DNA of 64,000 nucleotides from Actinomycetes bacterium (GTDB lineage Bacteria; Actinomycetota; Acidimicrobiia; Acidimicrobiales; Palsa-688), in the NCBI GenBank assembly GCA_021809105.1, contig JAKBAM010000012.1:1-64000 (forward strand), given 5' to 3'. Positions 49,742-59,704 of the stretch are shown in pieces. The position numbers were made by a program, and so were the translations under genes. Each line of letters opens with the position of its first letter. Positions within the stretch are counted from its first letter, which is position 1. Below the pieces are notes generated by a model, which was not told where the DNA came from, made no database searches, and worked only from the letters and a program-made list of their open reading frames with translations.

Positions 49742-50821
49742 TCAGGGCGAGCGGTCCGAAGAGATCACGTGGACGTCGATACCGCCGGCGGCCCGGATCA
49801 CCTTGGTGATCACAGATCCGTGTAGCAGGTCGCTCAGGCGGGAACGATCGGTGGCGCCGAGCAGGATCTGCGTGGCGTTCCTGGCCCGGGCGAAGCTGAC
49901 CAACGCCCGCGCGGTGTCGGCGCCTGTGATCTCCTCGTAACGGCCACCGAGGTCAGCCAGCAGGGCCAGGTGGCTTTGAAGCTTTCCGTCGCCCCGATCT
50001 CGGGGCGCGTCTGGGTTGCGGACGTGGACCCCGATGAGCTCTCCGTGGGACCGCGCGGCCATGCGGGCCGCCCGGCGGATCACCCTTTCGTTCTGCGCCG
50101 ACCCGGTGATGGCGACGATGACGCGCTCCTTGGTCTCCCAGGGCTCGGTGATGTCGTAGCGCTCCCGGTAGTCGTTGAGGGCCTCGTCGACCTTGTCCGC
50201 CAGCCACAGCAGTGCCAGCTCACGTAGGGCGGCCAGGTTGCCCACCCGGAAGTAGTTCTCGAGGGCGGTGTCGCTGCGCCCGGGGGGATAGATGTTGCCG
50301 TGGGCCATCCGCCGGCGGAGGGCCTCAGGCGTCATGTCGACCAGCTCCACCTGGTCGGCGGCGCGCACGACGCGGTCAGGGACCGTCTCGCGCTGGGGAA
50401 CGTCGGCGATCCGTTCGACCAGGTCGTTGAGGGACTCGAGGTGCTGGATGTTGACCGTGGTGATGACATCGATGCCGGCCTCGAGCAGCGCCTCGACGTC
50501 TTCCCAGCGTTTGGTGTGGCCGGATCCGGGCGCGTTGGTGTGGGCCAGCTCGTCGACGAGGGCGACCTCCGGGCGCCGTTCGATCACCGCCTCCAGGTCC
50601 ATCTCCTCGAACACCCGGCCCCTGTGCTCCCGGACGGCGCGGGGGACGATCTCGAGGTCGCGTACCTGCGCCGCGGTGTTCGGCCGGTCGTGGTTCTCGA
50701 GGTAGCCGACGACGACATCGGTGCCGCGCTGGGACCGCCTCCATCCCTCGTTGAGCATCGCGTAGGTCTTGCCGACGCCCGGCGCCGACCCCAGGTACAC
50801 GCGAAGGACGCCTCTGGCCAC
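49742..50821 (-). CDS. KdpD N-terminal sensor plus universal stress domain, kinase lacking
   Basis: Protein of 359 residues equal to the front half of KdpD. Residues 1-210 form the KdpD sensor domain with Walker A VYLGSAPGVGKTYAMLNEGW, VVGYLENHDRP, VALVDELAHTNAPGSGHTKR and the IDVITTVNIQHLESLND motif. Residues 225-355 form a USP domain (ERVIVAITGSAQNERVIRRA and HGSVITKVIRAAGGIDVHVI). The membrane and kinase parts are missing; they are encoded by a separate gene at the other end of the kdp cluster (56093-57607). It starts 10 bases after kdpC, as last gene of the operon. Cytosolic; in full KdpD this region tunes signalling to K+ or c-di-AMP. Confidence 0.88.
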   Translation of the reverse strand: MARGVLRVYLGSAPGVGKTYAMLNEGWRRSQRGTDVVVGYLENHDRPNTAAQVRDLEIVPRAVREHRGRVFEEMDLEAVIERRPEVALVDELAHTNAPGSGHTKRWEDVEALLEAGIDVITTVNIQHLESLNDLVERIADVPQRETVPDRVVRAADQVELVDMTPEALRRRMAHGNIYPPGRSDTALENYFRVGNLAALRELALLWLADKVDEALNDYRERYDITEPWETKERVIVAITGSAQNERVIRRAARMAARSHGELIGVHVRNPDAPRDRGDGKLQSHLALLADLGGRYEEITGADTARALVSFARARNATQILLGATDRSRLSDLLHGSVITKVIRAAGGIDVHVISSDRSP

Positions 50822-50830
50822 GGCTATCCC

Positions 50831-51361
50831 CTACCGGAGTTGGGAGAGGGCGTCGTTGAGCTGGAGCACGTCGACATAGGAAGACCCGAGGAACCCGAGG
50901 TCCGGACCGTGCACGTGCGCTGCGACGAGCTGCCGGACAGACGTGGCCGGCAGGCCTCGGGCTCTGGCCACGGCATCGACCTGGGCGTAGGCGGCCGCCG
51001 GGCTGATGTCGGGATCGACCCCGCTGCCCGACGTGGTGACCAGCCCTGGTGTCGGGGTGATCCCCGCCTTCTTGTAGGCGGCGATCTGCTTGGCGACGCT
51101 GGCCTCCAGCTGCTTGGAACGAGGGCCGAGGTTGGTCCCGCCGGTGGCCATCGGGGTGTAGGCGTCGGGGCGTCCGTGGAACCACTGGGCGCCTTTCCAT
51201 TGCTGGCCTATGAGCGTCGATCCGTTCGCAGCGATCGAGCCGTTGGCCTGGTGCGAGAAAGCCGCCTGCGCGATGCCGGTCTCGGCGAGGGGATAACCAA
51301 GGCCGAGCAAGACGGCGAAGAAGATGGAGACGACGAGCGCCCGCCGTAGGTGAGTGAGCAT
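50831..51361 (-). CDS. kdpC: Potassium-transporting ATPase C chain
   Basis: KdpC of 176 residues with one N-terminal helix (ALVVSIFFAVLLGLGYPLAE). Family features: GSTLIGQQWKGAQWFHGRPD, GGTNLGPRSKQLEASVAKQI, GSGVDPDISPAAAYAQVDAV, ARARGL, VHGPDLGFLGSSYVDVLQLN. It stabilises the KdpFABC complex. The start codon overlaps the kdpB stop (TGATG). Confidence 0.95.
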   Translation of the reverse strand: MLTHLRRALVVSIFFAVLLGLGYPLAETGIAQAAFSHQANGSIAANGSTLIGQQWKGAQWFHGRPDAYTPMATGGTNLGPRSKQLEASVAKQIAAYKKAGITPTPGLVTTSGSGVDPDISPAAAYAQVDAVARARGLPATSVRQLVAAHVHGPDLGFLGSSYVDVLQLNDALSQLR

Positions 51362-53460
51362 CAGTAGAGGCCCGTAGCGGTGAGGATCAAGTCGATGGCC
51401 TTGATGCCGATGAACGGCACGATGATGCCTCCTACTCCGTAGATGAGCACATTGCGCCTGAGGATGGCGGCGGCCCCGCTCGGGCGGTAGCGCACGCCCC
51501 GCAGGGCGAGAGGGATGAGAGCGACGATCACCAAGGCGTTGAAGATGACCGCAGAGAGGATGGCGGAGTGTGGGCTGTGGAGCCGCATGATGTTGAGGGT
51601 GCCCAGCTGCGGGTAGGTCGCGGCGAACAGTGCCGGGATGATGGCGAAGTACTTGGCCACGTCGTTGGCGATCGAAAAGGTGGTCAGCGCGCCGCGGGTG
51701 ATGAGCAGCTGCTTGCCGATCTCGACGATATCGATGAGCTTGGTCGGGTTGGAGTCGAGGTCGACCATGTTGCCGGCCTCCTTGGCTGCCATGGTGCCGG
51801 TGTTCATGGCCACCCCCACATCGGCTTGGGCCAGGGCGGGGGCGTCGTTGGTGCCGTCTCCGGTCATGGCGACGAGCTTGCCGCCCTCCTGCTCCTCTTT
51901 TATCAGAGCCATCTTCGCTTCAGGAGTGGCTTCGGCCAGGTAGTCGTCGACGCCGGCCTCGGAGGCGATGGCCGCGGCGGTGAGGGGATTGTCGCCCGTG
52001 ATCATGACGGTGCGGATACCGATGGCCCGCAGTTGCTGGAACCGTTCGGCTATCCCCGACTTGACGACGTCTTTCAACTCGATCACGCCGAGGACGTTCG
52101 GGCCGTCAGCGACGACGAGCGGTGTCGAGCCGGCTTTGGCGGTGCGCTCGACCACCTCCGCCAGGTTGGCGGGGACCGTCCCGCCCTGCTCGCGGACCCA
52201 CCGCCGCACCGCCTCTGCTGCGCCCTTGCGTATCCGCCGGCCATCTATGTCGAGCCCGGACATGCGGGTCTGGGCGCTGAAAGGAACGAAGTCGTAGTCG
52301 CCGCTCAGGTCCCGGGCCCGGATGTCGAAGCGTTCCTTTGCCAGTACGACGACAGAACGGCCTTCGGGGGTCTCGTCGGCCAGCGACGCCAGCTGCGCGG
52401 CGTCGGCCAAGCTCTCCTCGCTGGCGCCGCCGACAGGGAGGAACGCCGCCGCCATCCGGTTGCCGAGGGTGATCGTCCCGGTCTTGTCGAGTAGCAGCGT
52501 CGAGACGTCCCCGGCCGCTTCAACGGCGCGCCCGCTCATTGCCAGCACGTTGCGTTGCACCAGGCGATCCATGCCGGCGATGCCGATGGCGGAGAGCAGC
52601 GCCCCGATCGTGGTCGGGATCAGAGCGACGAGCAGGGCGATGAGGCTGACGACCTGGACACTTCCGTTGGCGTAGTGGGCGAATGGTTCGAGGACCACGA
52701 CGACCGGTAGGAAGATGATCGTCAGCGCCGCCAGGAGGATGGTGAGCGCGATCTCGTTGGGCGTCTTCTGGCGGCTGGCTCCTTCCACGAGCCCGATCAT
52801 GCGGTCCAAGAAGGTGTGGCCCTGCTCGGCGGTGATGCGCACCACGATCCGATCCGACAGCACGGTCGTGCCGCCGGTGACCGCAGAGCGGTCCCCTCCG
52901 GACTCGCGGATCACCGGGGCGGACTCGCCGGTGATCGCCGACTCGTCGACCGAGGCCACACCTTCGATGATCTCGCCGTCGGAGGGGATCACATCCCCGG
53001 CCTCGCACACCACGCAGTCGCCTTTGGCCAACTCCGCGGCGGGCACCATCTCCTCGGCGCCGCCGGCGCCCAAGCGGCGAGCATCCGTCTCGGTGCGCAT
53101 GCGCCGGAGGCTGTCGGCTTGGGCCTTCCCCCGCCCCTCGGCCATGGCCTCCGCGAAGTTGGCGAACAGCACGGTGAGGAGCAGCCAGATGAAGACACCC
53201 CACGTGAAGATGCTCGGATGGGGGATCGCTTCGACCAGCGTCACCACCGTCCCGATCAGGACGACGAACATCACCGGGTTGCGGACCTGTACCCGAGGGT
53301 CGAGCTTGCGGACCGCACCGCTCAGCGCCGGCCCCACGATCTCAGGGTCGAACAGCCCTCTCTGGGTGGCCACGCCGCTACGGGTGCTGTGGTCGCCGGG
53401 CGGCGTATCGACGAGCAGGTCGGAGCCCTCCGGATTCCGTCCCTCCGCGGGGCCGCGCAT
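51361..53460 (-). CDS. kdpB: Potassium-transporting P-type ATPase B chain
   Basis: Catalytic P-type ATPase of 699 residues. Key motifs: [20 protein letters not shown] in the actuator region, the phosphorylated aspartate in [21 protein letters not shown] in the nucleotide-binding domain, [20 protein letters not shown], and [20 protein letters not shown]. It hydrolyses ATP to drive K+ uptake by KdpA. The start [12 protein letters not shown] overlaps the kdpA stop; sequence further upstream in frame is a shadow of kdpA. Confidence 0.97.
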   Translation of the reverse strand: MRGPAEGRNPEGSDLLVDTPPGDHSTRSGVATQRGLFDPEIVGPALSGAVRKLDPRVQVRNPVMFVVLIGTVVTLVEAIPHPSIFTWGVFIWLLLTVLFANFAEAMAEGRGKAQADSLRRMRTETDARRLGAGGAEEMVPAAELAKGDCVVCEAGDVIPSDGEIIEGVASVDESAITGESAPVIRESGGDRSAVTGGTTVLSDRIVVRITAEQGHTFLDRMIGLVEGASRQKTPNEIALTILLAALTIIFLPVVVVLEPFAHYANGSVQVVSLIALLVALIPTTIGALLSAIGIAGMDRLVQRNVLAMSGRAVEAAGDVSTLLLDKTGTITLGNRMAAAFLPVGGASEESLADAAQLASLADETPEGRSVVVLAKERFDIRARDLSGDYDFVPFSAQTRMSGLDIDGRRIRKGAAEAVRRWVREQGGTVPANLAEVVERTAKAGSTPLVVADGPNVLGVIELKDVVKSGIAERFQQLRAIGIRTVMITGDNPLTAAAIASEAGVDDYLAEATPEAKMALIKEEQEGGKLVAMTGDGTNDAPALAQADVGVAMNTGTMAAKEAGNMVDLDSNPTKLIDIVEIGKQLLITRGALTTFSIANDVAKYFAIIPALFAATYPQLGTLNIMRLHSPHSAILSAVIFNALVIVALIPLALRGVRYRPSGAAAILRRNVLIYGVGGIIVPFIGIKAIDLILTATGLY

Positions 53461-55151
53461 CAGTACAGCTTCCCGTGGCTGAGCTGCTCGACGACCGGCC
53501 CGAGCGAGAGGGCGGGGAAGAAGGTGAGGCCGCCAACGATGAGGATCACCCCGATGAGCAGCCCGACGAAGAGCGGGGTATCGGTACGGAACGTGCCGGC
53601 ACTGGAGGGGACCAGTTGCTTGCCGGCCAGCGAACCGGCCAGCGCCAGCACGGGAATGATGATGAAGAACCGCCCGAGCAGCATGGCCACGCCTCCGAGG
53701 ATGTTGTAAAAGGGCGTATTGCTGGAAAGCCCGGCGAAAGCAGAGCCGTTGTTGTTGGCCTGCGAGGTAAAGGCGTAGAGGATCTCGGAGAAGCCGTGCG
53801 GCCCGTTGTTGCCGGTGACCGACGTGCCGGCGTGGACGGCGACGCCGATGCCGGTTAGCACCAGCACGGTGACGGGCATCACCAGCACCCCCAGCGCGGC
53901 CAGCTTGACCTCCCGGGCTTGGATCTTCTTGCCGAGGTACTCCGGTGTCCGCCCGATCATCAGCCCGCCGATGAACACGGCGATGATGGCCGACAACAAG
54001 ATGGTGTAGAGGCCGCTCCCGACCCCGCCGGGGGTGATGTCGCCCTGCATCATGCCGGCGAGCAACCCCATCCCACCGAGGGCGTTGTAGGAGTCGGCGG
54101 AGGAGTTGACCGAGCCGGTGGACGTCTGCGTCGACGTCACGTTGAACAGCGCGGAGGTGGTGTCGCCGAAGCGGGTCTCCTTGCCGACCGTGTTGCCACT
54201 GCTCTGGTGCACCATCCCCGCCGCGGCCACTGCCGGGTTGGGGCTGTGCTCGGCTGCGGCGGTGATCCCCAGCCACCCGCCGAAGAGGATCGTCATGACC
54301 GTGAGGACCGCCACCCCTTGACGCACGCTGCCGACCATCTTGCCGAAGGTGTAGGTGAGCGCCACCGGGATGGCCAGGATCAGCAGGATCTCCAACAGGT
54401 TGGTGATCCCGTTGGGGTTCTCGAAGGGATGGGCGGAATTGGCGTTGAAGAACCCTCCGCCATTGGTGCCGAACTGCTTGATGACCTCCTGCGAGGCGAT
54501 CGGCCCACGGGGGATGGCCTGGTGAACCCCGGTGAGGTGGTTGTGGATGTTCGCCACCCCGCTCAAGGTCTGCACCGCACCCTGGGAGACGAAGATGAGG
54601 GCGAAGACGAAGGAGACAGGCAGCAGGATGTAGATCGTGCCGCGGACCAGGTCCACCCAGAAGTTGCCGATCGTGGACGACCCCCGCCGGGCGAAACCGC
54701 GGATCAAAGCGATGGCGACGGCGATCCCGACTGAAGCCGACAGGAAGTTCTGCACGGCCAGCGCCACCATCTGCGACAGGTACGACATCGTCGACTCGCC
54801 CGAGTAGTTCTGCCAGTTGGTGTTGGTCACGAACGACACCGCGGTGTTGAACGACAACGCCGGCCCTACCGCCGCCTGGTGCTGAGGGTTGAGGGGCAGG
54901 TGCGCCTGCAGCCGCAGCAGCACGTAGGTCAACAGGATCGCCACCATGGAGAACACGACCAGCGCGGTGGCATACCGCCGCCAGCTCTGCTCGGCTTCGG
55001 GGTCGAGCCCCATCACCCGGTAGAGGGGGCGTTCGACGAACCCGAGCCAGCGGACACGGCCCTCGTAGACCGAGACCATGTACGACCCGAGATAGCGCCA
55101 GACCAGGGCCAGGACTGCCACCATGACCACGATGGTGAGGAAGAAGCCCAT
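53460..55151 (-). CDS. kdpA: Potassium-transporting ATPase A chain
   Basis: K+-channel-like subunit of 563 residues with about ten helices. Selectivity-filter regions are visible in the four repeats: [49 protein letters not shown], and [21 protein letters not shown]-terminal [19 protein letters not shown] is typical. The start overlaps the tiny kdpF gene stop (TGATG). Confidence 0.97.
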   Translation of the reverse strand: MGFFLTIVVMVAVLALVWRYLGSYMVSVYEGRVRWLGFVERPLYRVMGLDPEAEQSWRRYATALVVFSMVAILLTYVLLRLQAHLPLNPQHQAAVGPALSFNTAVSFVTNTNWQNYSGESTMSYLSQMVALAVQNFLSASVGIAVAIALIRGFARRGSSTIGNFWVDLVRGTIYILLPVSFVFALIFVSQGAVQTLSGVANIHNHLTGVHQAIPRGPIASQEVIKQFGTNGGGFFNANSAHPFENPNGITNLLEILLILAIPVALTYTFGKMVGSVRQGVAVLTVMTILFGGWLGITAAAEHSPNPAVAAAGMVHQSSGNTVGKETRFGDTTSALFNVTSTQTSTGSVNSSADSYNALGGMGLLAGMMQGDITPGGVGSGLYTILLSAIIAVFIGGLMIGRTPEYLGKKIQAREVKLAALGVLVMPVTVLVLTGIGVAVHAGTSVTGNNGPHGFSEILYAFTSQANNNGSAFAGLSSNTPFYNILGGVAMLLGRFFIIIPVLALAGSLAGKQLVPSSAGTFRTDTPLFVGLLIGVILIVGGLTFFPALSLGPVVEQLSHGKLY

Positions 55152-55237
55152 CAGAAGCGTTCCGGCTTGAAGAGGGCGAAGCCGAGGTAGACGAACACCG
55201 CGGCGGCCAGGGCGAGCAGGATCCAGTTGCCGATCAT
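55151..55237 (-). CDS. kdpF: KdpF small membrane subunit
   Basis: Micro-protein of 28 residues, [20 protein letters not shown] followed by ALFKPERF. One helix and the terminal KPERF match KdpF, the lipid-like stabiliser of KdpABC. It overlaps kdpA downstream (TGATG) and another micro-gene upstream (ATGA). Confidence 0.88.
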   Translation of the reverse strand: MIGNWILLALAAAVFVYLGFALFKPERF

Positions 55238-55320
55238 CCGACCCGGTCCAGCCCGGCCACGAGTGCCGCCGCGGCAGCGAAGAACGCCACCACCCCGATC
55301 ACCGAGAGAAAGTCAGCCAT
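55234..55320 (-). CDS. 28-residue single-helix micro-protein before kdpF
   Basis: MADFLSVIGVVAFFAAAAAL followed by VAGLDRVG: one hydrophobic helix with charged ends, the same length as KdpF. It ends in an ATGA overlap with kdpF, strong evidence for translation. It may be an extra small subunit of the Kdp complex. No named family is known to me. Confidence 0.65.
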   Translation of the reverse strand: MADFLSVIGVVAFFAAAAALVAGLDRVG

Positions 55321-55386
55321 GCGGCCAGCTTCGTCGCGGGTGCCTAAACCAGCCCTCAACGAGACCGCCTCCGACCTAAACAGGCC

Positions 55387-56091
55387 CTAAATTCCGGCTG
55401 CCCCCGATGCGTCGGCTTCGGTCGCCAACTGGTAGCCGGTGCCGGAGATCGTTCGCACCAAGCGCCCCTTGTCGTCACCCAGCTTTCGTCGCAGCCGGTT
55501 GGCGTATACCCACAGGTACTGCACCTCGTCCCCGTAGCCGGGGCCCCAGACCTCTCGCAGGATCATGTGATGGGTGAGCACCTTGCCGGCGTGGCGGCCC
55601 ATGTAGGCGAGCAGGTCGAACTCCCGGCCGGTGAGCTCGACCGGCTCACCCTGCATCGACACCTGCCGGTGGGGGAGGTCGATCTGCAATGGCCCCACCG
55701 CGATGACCGGAGGCTCGGGTTCGCCGCGGGCGCGCCGGTGGCGCAGCGCCACCCGGAGCCGGGCTTCGAGCTCCGCCATGCCGAACGGCTTGGTGACGAA
55801 GTCATCGGCGCCGCCGTCGAGCGCCGCCACCTTGCGCTCCTCGGCGTCGTGGGCGGAGAGGACGACGATCGGTGTGTCGCTCCAAGTCCGGATGGTCCGG
55901 CACACCTCCACGCCGTCGAGGTCCGGCAGGCCGAGATCCAAGACGATGACATCGGGGTCGTCCGTGGCGGCCCGGGCCAGGCCGTCCTCGCCCGTCCGCG
56001 CCGTGACCAGCTCATAGCCCTTCGCTCGCAAGCCGATGGTCAAAGCGTTGAGGATGGGCACCTCGTCGTCGATGACGAGAAGCCGAGCCAC
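55387..56091 (-). CDS. kdpE: KdpE-type response regulator
   Basis: OmpR/PhoB-family regulator of 234 residues. Receiver domain: LLVIDDEVPILNALTIGLRA, phospho-acceptor Asp in DVIVLDLGLPDLDGVEVCRT, Ser/Thr in VVLSAHD and Lys in VTKPFGMAELEAR. The C-terminal winged helix contains LTGREFDLLAYMGRHAGKVL and VYANRLRRKLGDD. GTG start one base after the kinase stop. It activates the kdp operon when K+ is scarce. Confidence 0.95.
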   Translation of the reverse strand: MARLLVIDDEVPILNALTIGLRAKGYELVTARTGEDGLARAATDDPDVIVLDLGLPDLDGVEVCRTIRTWSDTPIVVLSAHDAEERKVAALDGGADDFVTKPFGMAELEARLRVALRHRRARGEPEPPVIAVGPLQIDLPHRQVSMQGEPVELTGREFDLLAYMGRHAGKVLTHHMILREVWGPGYGDEVQYLWVYANRLRRKLGDDKGRLVRTISGTGYQLATEADASGAAGI

Positions 56092-56092
56092 C

Positions 56093-57607
56093 TCAGATCA
56101 CCTCGGCGGGCAGCGGGAAGACGGGCAGGCGGAAGCTGACCACCGTCCCGCCGCCCGGGTTCTCGCTCACCTGGATCGTGCCGCCCTGCGCCTCGACGAA
56201 CGCCTTGGCGATGGTCAGCCCGAGGCCCATGCCCGAGACGTACGGCCCGGGTCGCCCCAGGCGGTGGAAGGCTTCGAATACCTCGCGGCGGCTGCCCGGA
56301 GGGATCCCTGGCCCGCGGTCGGCCACGCTGACCTCGACCGAGCCGCCGACCACTTCGGCGGCGACGACGACTGGTGACCCCGCCGGGGCATGGTGCGCCG
56401 CGTTCTCCAACAGGTTGGACAGCACCTGGCCGGTCAGGGTGGGATCGCCCGCCACCGGGGGCAGATCCCCCGATACCCGCACCTCGACCCGCTCGGGCAG
56501 GCGGTCGCGGATCAGGTGGCTCACCGCCTCACCTACCACCTCGAGCACTCCGAGCGGCTGGCGGCGGGGCGCCAGCGCACCGGCCTCGATCCTGGCCATG
56601 TCCAACAGGTTGGTGACCAGGCCGGTGAGCCGGTCGGATTGCGCGTCGATGGTTGCCAGCAGCTCGCCGCGCTCGTCTGCGTCCAGCGACACGGTGCGGT
56701 CCATCAGGTAGGAGACGGAGGCCTTGATCGACGCCAGGGGAGTCCGCAGGTCATGGGACACCGACCCGATCAGGGCGGACCGCCACCGGTCGATCTCCTC
56801 CAGCACCTTGGTGCGCATCGCCTGCTCCTCGAGCTGGGCTCGTTCCACAGCCAGCGCCGCGTGATTGGCGAAGGTGGCAAGCAGCTGGCGCTCATGGGCG
56901 TCCTGGGTCGTCCCCACCAGCGCCAGGATGCCGACCGGGCGGGCTGCGGTGGCCAGCGTGACGGTCTGCAACGGGCCGGGCCCGACCACCGGCACCGTGG
57001 CAGGGCGCCCGGGCTCGGGCACTATGCGCCGCAACCAGTGCTCCGGCAGGGCCTCCCCGTCGGAGGCCACCACCACCAGCTGCCCGTCCCGGGGCAGGAG
57101 CAGGGCGACGGAGTCGAGATCGAAGATGCTGCGAACACTGCCGACGATGGACGCCAGCAGCTCCTCCATCGTCCGATCCCCGATCAGCAGGTCCGATATC
57201 TCGAACAGCCTCCGGGCGTCGCGCTCCCGGTGCCGAGCGTTGCTGCGGGCCTCTTGCAGCGCGGCCACGACCCGGGAGACCACCGACATCACCACGGCGT
57301 AGACCGCCAGAGCCACCCAGTTCTGGGCGGCCCCGACCGACAGCGTGTAGTACGGAGGGATGAAGAAGTAGTCGTAGGCCATGAAGCCGCCGACCACGCC
57401 GACCACCCCGGCCGGGAACCCGCCCACCGCCACCCCGCCCACGACCGGGATGACCAGCACCAGAGCTGTGGTGGCAACGCTCAAGTGGGCCCTCAGGGGG
57501 ATCATGGCCCCGCTCAGGGCGGCGACACCGGCGATCGCCACGGCCACTCCTGCCCACACCCGCCTCCTCGCCGGCGCGGCGCCCCGCGGTGTGGTCACCT
57601 CCGCCAC
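56093..57607 (-). CDS. Histidine kinase with DUF4118 and GAF domains (KdpD C-terminal half)
   Basis: Membrane kinase of 504 residues. The DUF4118 membrane domain spans about residues 15-120 (VATTALVLVIPVVGGVAVGG, FMAYDYFFIPPYYTLSVGAA). A GAF domain follows (RLFEISDLLIGDRTMEELLA onwards), then HisKA with the phospho-His in LIGSVSHDLRTPLASIKASV and a HATPase (LSNLLENAAHHAP, VADRGPGIPPG, GMGLGLTIAKAFVEAQGGTI). This equals the rear half of KdpD without the sensor/USP part, which is a separate gene after kdpC. With kdpE it forms the two-component system of the kdp cluster. Confidence 0.9.
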   Translation of the reverse strand: MAEVTTPRGAAPARRRVWAGVAVAIAGVAALSGAMIPLRAHLSVATTALVLVIPVVGGVAVGGFPAGVVGVVGGFMAYDYFFIPPYYTLSVGAAQNWVALAVYAVVMSVVSRVVAALQEARSNARHRERDARRLFEISDLLIGDRTMEELLASIVGSVRSIFDLDSVALLLPRDGQLVVVASDGEALPEHWLRRIVPEPGRPATVPVVGPGPLQTVTLATAARPVGILALVGTTQDAHERQLLATFANHAALAVERAQLEEQAMRTKVLEEIDRWRSALIGSVSHDLRTPLASIKASVSYLMDRTVSLDADERGELLATIDAQSDRLTGLVTNLLDMARIEAGALAPRRQPLGVLEVVGEAVSHLIRDRLPERVEVRVSGDLPPVAGDPTLTGQVLSNLLENAAHHAPAGSPVVVAAEVVGGSVEVSVADRGPGIPPGSRREVFEAFHRLGRPGPYVSGMGLGLTIAKAFVEAQGGTIQVSENPGGGTVVSFRLPVFPLPAEVI

Positions 57608-57616
57608 GATAAGCCC

Positions 57617-59380
57617 CTACCGGATCGGACCTCCGCCTCCGCCGGCGAGGAAGGCGACGGCTTCGCCGACGGGCACCTCCGCCGCCGTGCCGGCCCGCCG
57701 GTCCCGGACCTCGACGACCCCGCCGGCGAGGCCCTTGCCGACGACCAGGATCATCGGCACGCCGAGCAGCTCGGCGTCCTTGAACGCCACTCCGGGGGAG
57801 GCGCCCCGGTCGTCGAAGAGGACCCGCCGGCCGGCGGCCTCCAGCTCCTCGGCCAGGCGGGTGGCTACTGCCATCTGGTCGCCTTTGCCGACCGCCACCA
57901 CATGGACGTCGGCAGGGGCCACCGCGGCGGGCCACAGCAGGCCCTTGTCGTCGTGGGACTGCTCGGCGATGGCGGCCACCGCGCGGCTCACTCCGATGCC
58001 GTAGCTCCCCATCGTGACCCGCTGCGGCTTGCCGTCGGGCCCGAGGACGTCGAGGGCGAAGGCGTCTGTGTACTTGCGTCCCAACTGGAAGATGTGGCCG
58101 ATCTCGATGCCCCGGGCCAGCTCCAGGCCGGTGCCGCAACGGGCGCAGGGGTCGCCGGCACGGACCTCGGCGGCGGGCAGCACGCCGGAGGGGTGGAAGT
58201 CCCGGCCCATCACCACGTGGGCGGCGTGGCGCCCGGGCTGGTTGGCGCCCGTCACCCACTCGCTGCCGGTGACGACCAGGGGATCGACGACGTAGCGGAC
58301 CTCCGCGCCCAGGCCCTGCGGCCCGATGTAACCCTTGACCAGGCCGGCGGGGGCATCGTCGCCGTCCAGGTCGGCCGGTTGGACCGTCGCGCCGCCCACG
58401 TTGGCCTCCAGCCGGCGCAGGTCGACATCTCTGTCGCCGGGGATCCCGACCACCAGGGTCTCGGTGCGTCCGCCGGTGCGCCCGTCGGTGCGCCCGTCGG
58501 GGTGGTGCAGGGTGAAGGCGACATTTTTCAACGTGGCTGACGCCCCGACGTCGATCCCTGCGGCGCGCACCGCCGCCAGGAGGGTGGCGATCGTCGGCGC
58601 GTCGGGGGTCTCGAGGATCTGTATCGGGGGATGGTCGCCGGGGTCGGACGCCGCCGGCACGGCCGTCTCTGCCGCCTCGATGTTGGCGGCGTAGCCGCAC
58701 GACGGGCACGAGACGTAAGTGTCCTCGCCGCCGTCGGAGGGGGCGAGGAACTCCTCACTGGCCGACCCGCCCATCGCCCCGCTCACGGCGCTGACGATCC
58801 GGTAGTCGAGGCCCAGGCGCTCGAAGGTCCGCTGGTAGGCCTCCCGGTGCCGGCGGTAGCTGCCGGCGAGCCCCTCGTCGTCGAGATCGAACGAGTAACT
58901 GTCCTTCATCAGGAACTCCCGGCCCCGCAGCACCCCCGCCCGGGGCCGGGCCTCGTCTCGGTACTTGGTCTGGATCTGGAACAGGATCAGCGGCAGGTCC
59001 TTGTACGACGACGCCTCGCCCTTGACCAGGTTGGTGAAAAGCTCCTCGTGGGTGGGCGCCAGGAGGTAGTCGCCGCCCCGGCGGTCCCGGAGGCGGAACA
59101 GGGACTCCCCGTAGGTCTCCCACCGGCCGGTGGTGGCGTAGTGCTCCTTCGGTACCAGTGCGGGGAAGAGGACCTCCTGGCCGCCGATCGCCTCCATCTC
59201 CTCCCGCACGACGGCCTCGATCCGCCGGAGCACGTCGAGTCCGAGGGGCAGCCACGTGAAGATGCCCGGCGCCACCCGCCGGATGTAGCCGGCCCGGACG
59301 AGGAGCCGGTGGCTGGCCAGTTCGGCGTCAGCCGGGTCGTCGCGGAGGGTCTTGGAGAAGAGGGCGGAGAGGCGGCGCAC
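57617..59380 (-). CDS. proS: Proline--tRNA ligase
   Basis: Class II aminoacyl-tRNA synthetase of 587 residues that charges tRNA-Pro. Motif 1 and 2 regions are visible ([51 protein letters not shown]), the bacterial YbaK-like editing insertion spans about 230-390 ([20 protein letters not shown]), motif 3 is in [18 protein letters not shown], and the anticodon-binding domain closes the protein. GTG at 59380 gives the family-like start [20 protein letters not shown]; an ATG 30 bases earlier is possible. A 12-bp repeat lies in the editing domain. It ends 10 bases before the kinase gene on the same strand. Confidence 0.95.
   Translation of the reverse strand: MRRLSALFSKTLRDDPADAELASHRLLVRAGYIRRVAPGIFTWLPLGLDVLRRIEAVVREEMEAIGGQEVLFPALVPKEHYATTGRWETYGESLFRLRDRRGGDYLLAPTHEELFTNLVKGEASSYKDLPLILFQIQTKYRDEARPRAGVLRGREFLMKDSYSFDLDDEGLAGSYRRHREAYQRTFERLGLDYRIVSAVSGAMGGSASEEFLAPSDGGEDTYVSCPSCGYAANIEAAETAVPAASDPGDHPPIQILETPDAPTIATLLAAVRAAGIDVGASATLKNVAFTLHHPDGRTDGRTGGRTETLVVGIPGDRDVDLRRLEANVGGATVQPADLDGDDAPAGLVKGYIGPQGLGAEVRYVVDPLVVTGSEWVTGANQPGRHAAHVVMGRDFHPSGVLPAAEVRAGDPCARCGTGLELARGIEIGHIFQLGRKYTDAFALDVLGPDGKPQRVTMGSYGIGVSRAVAAIAEQSHDDKGLLWPAAVAPADVHVVAVGKGDQMAVATRLAEELEAAGRRVLFDDRGASPGVAFKDAELLGVPMILVVGKGLAGGVVEVRDRRAGTAAEVPVGEAVAFLAGGGGGPIR
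58464..58499 (-). repeat. 12-bp in-frame tandem repeat in proS
   Basis: Three copies of GTGCGCCCGTCG (the first GTGCGTCCGCCG) code for a Gly-Arg-Thr-Asp-rich loop, [12 protein letters not shown], in the editing domain. Confidence 0.85.
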
Positions 59381-59431
59381 GCCGTCTTCTCTACTCGATC
59401 CCGGAGGCACCGACGACCGACGCCCGGTGGA

Positions 59432-59704
59432 TCAGCTCCGATAAGCATCGGACCGGTGCCGGATGGCCGTGACCTCCACGATCCGGTGGCTGTCGTCAAC
59501 GAGGTAGAGGATGCGGTAGGTGCCCCGTCGGGCGGTCCAGGCTGGGGCCATCGGGGGGTCGAGGGGCTTCCCCGCCCGGTGGGGATCATCGAGCAGTGGG
59601 CCAGTGATGAGCTCGTAGGCCGCGGCCGCGACCTTCTCTGGGAGCAGTTCGCTCAGCGCTCGGGCTGCCGGCCGGGCTATGCGCAGCCGGTAGCGTTCGC
59701 TCAC
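59432..59704 (-). CDS. RelE/ParE-family toxin
   Basis: Toxin of 90 residues. YRLRIARPAARALSELLPEK is the family N-terminus, GPLLDDPHRAGKPLDPP the middle, and RRGTYRILYLVDDSHRIVEV with TAIRHRSDAYR the end, as in RelE-type mRNA interferases. It overlaps the antitoxin stop by four bases (GTGA). Confidence 0.9.
   Translation of the reverse strand: MSERYRLRIARPAARALSELLPEKVAAAAYELITGPLLDDPHRAGKPLDPPMAPAWTARRGTYRILYLVDDSHRIVEVTAIRHRSDAYRS

Noticed and set aside
49742-50821. Sequence-truncated kdpD pseudogene
   Set aside because: Both domains end cleanly and the missing kinase half exists as an intact separate gene in the same cluster, so a split is more likely than decay.
51361-54276. A single kdpB frame extended to 971 codons
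   Set aside because: The first 272 codons are a shadow of kdpA; the true kdpB start overlaps the kdpA stop.
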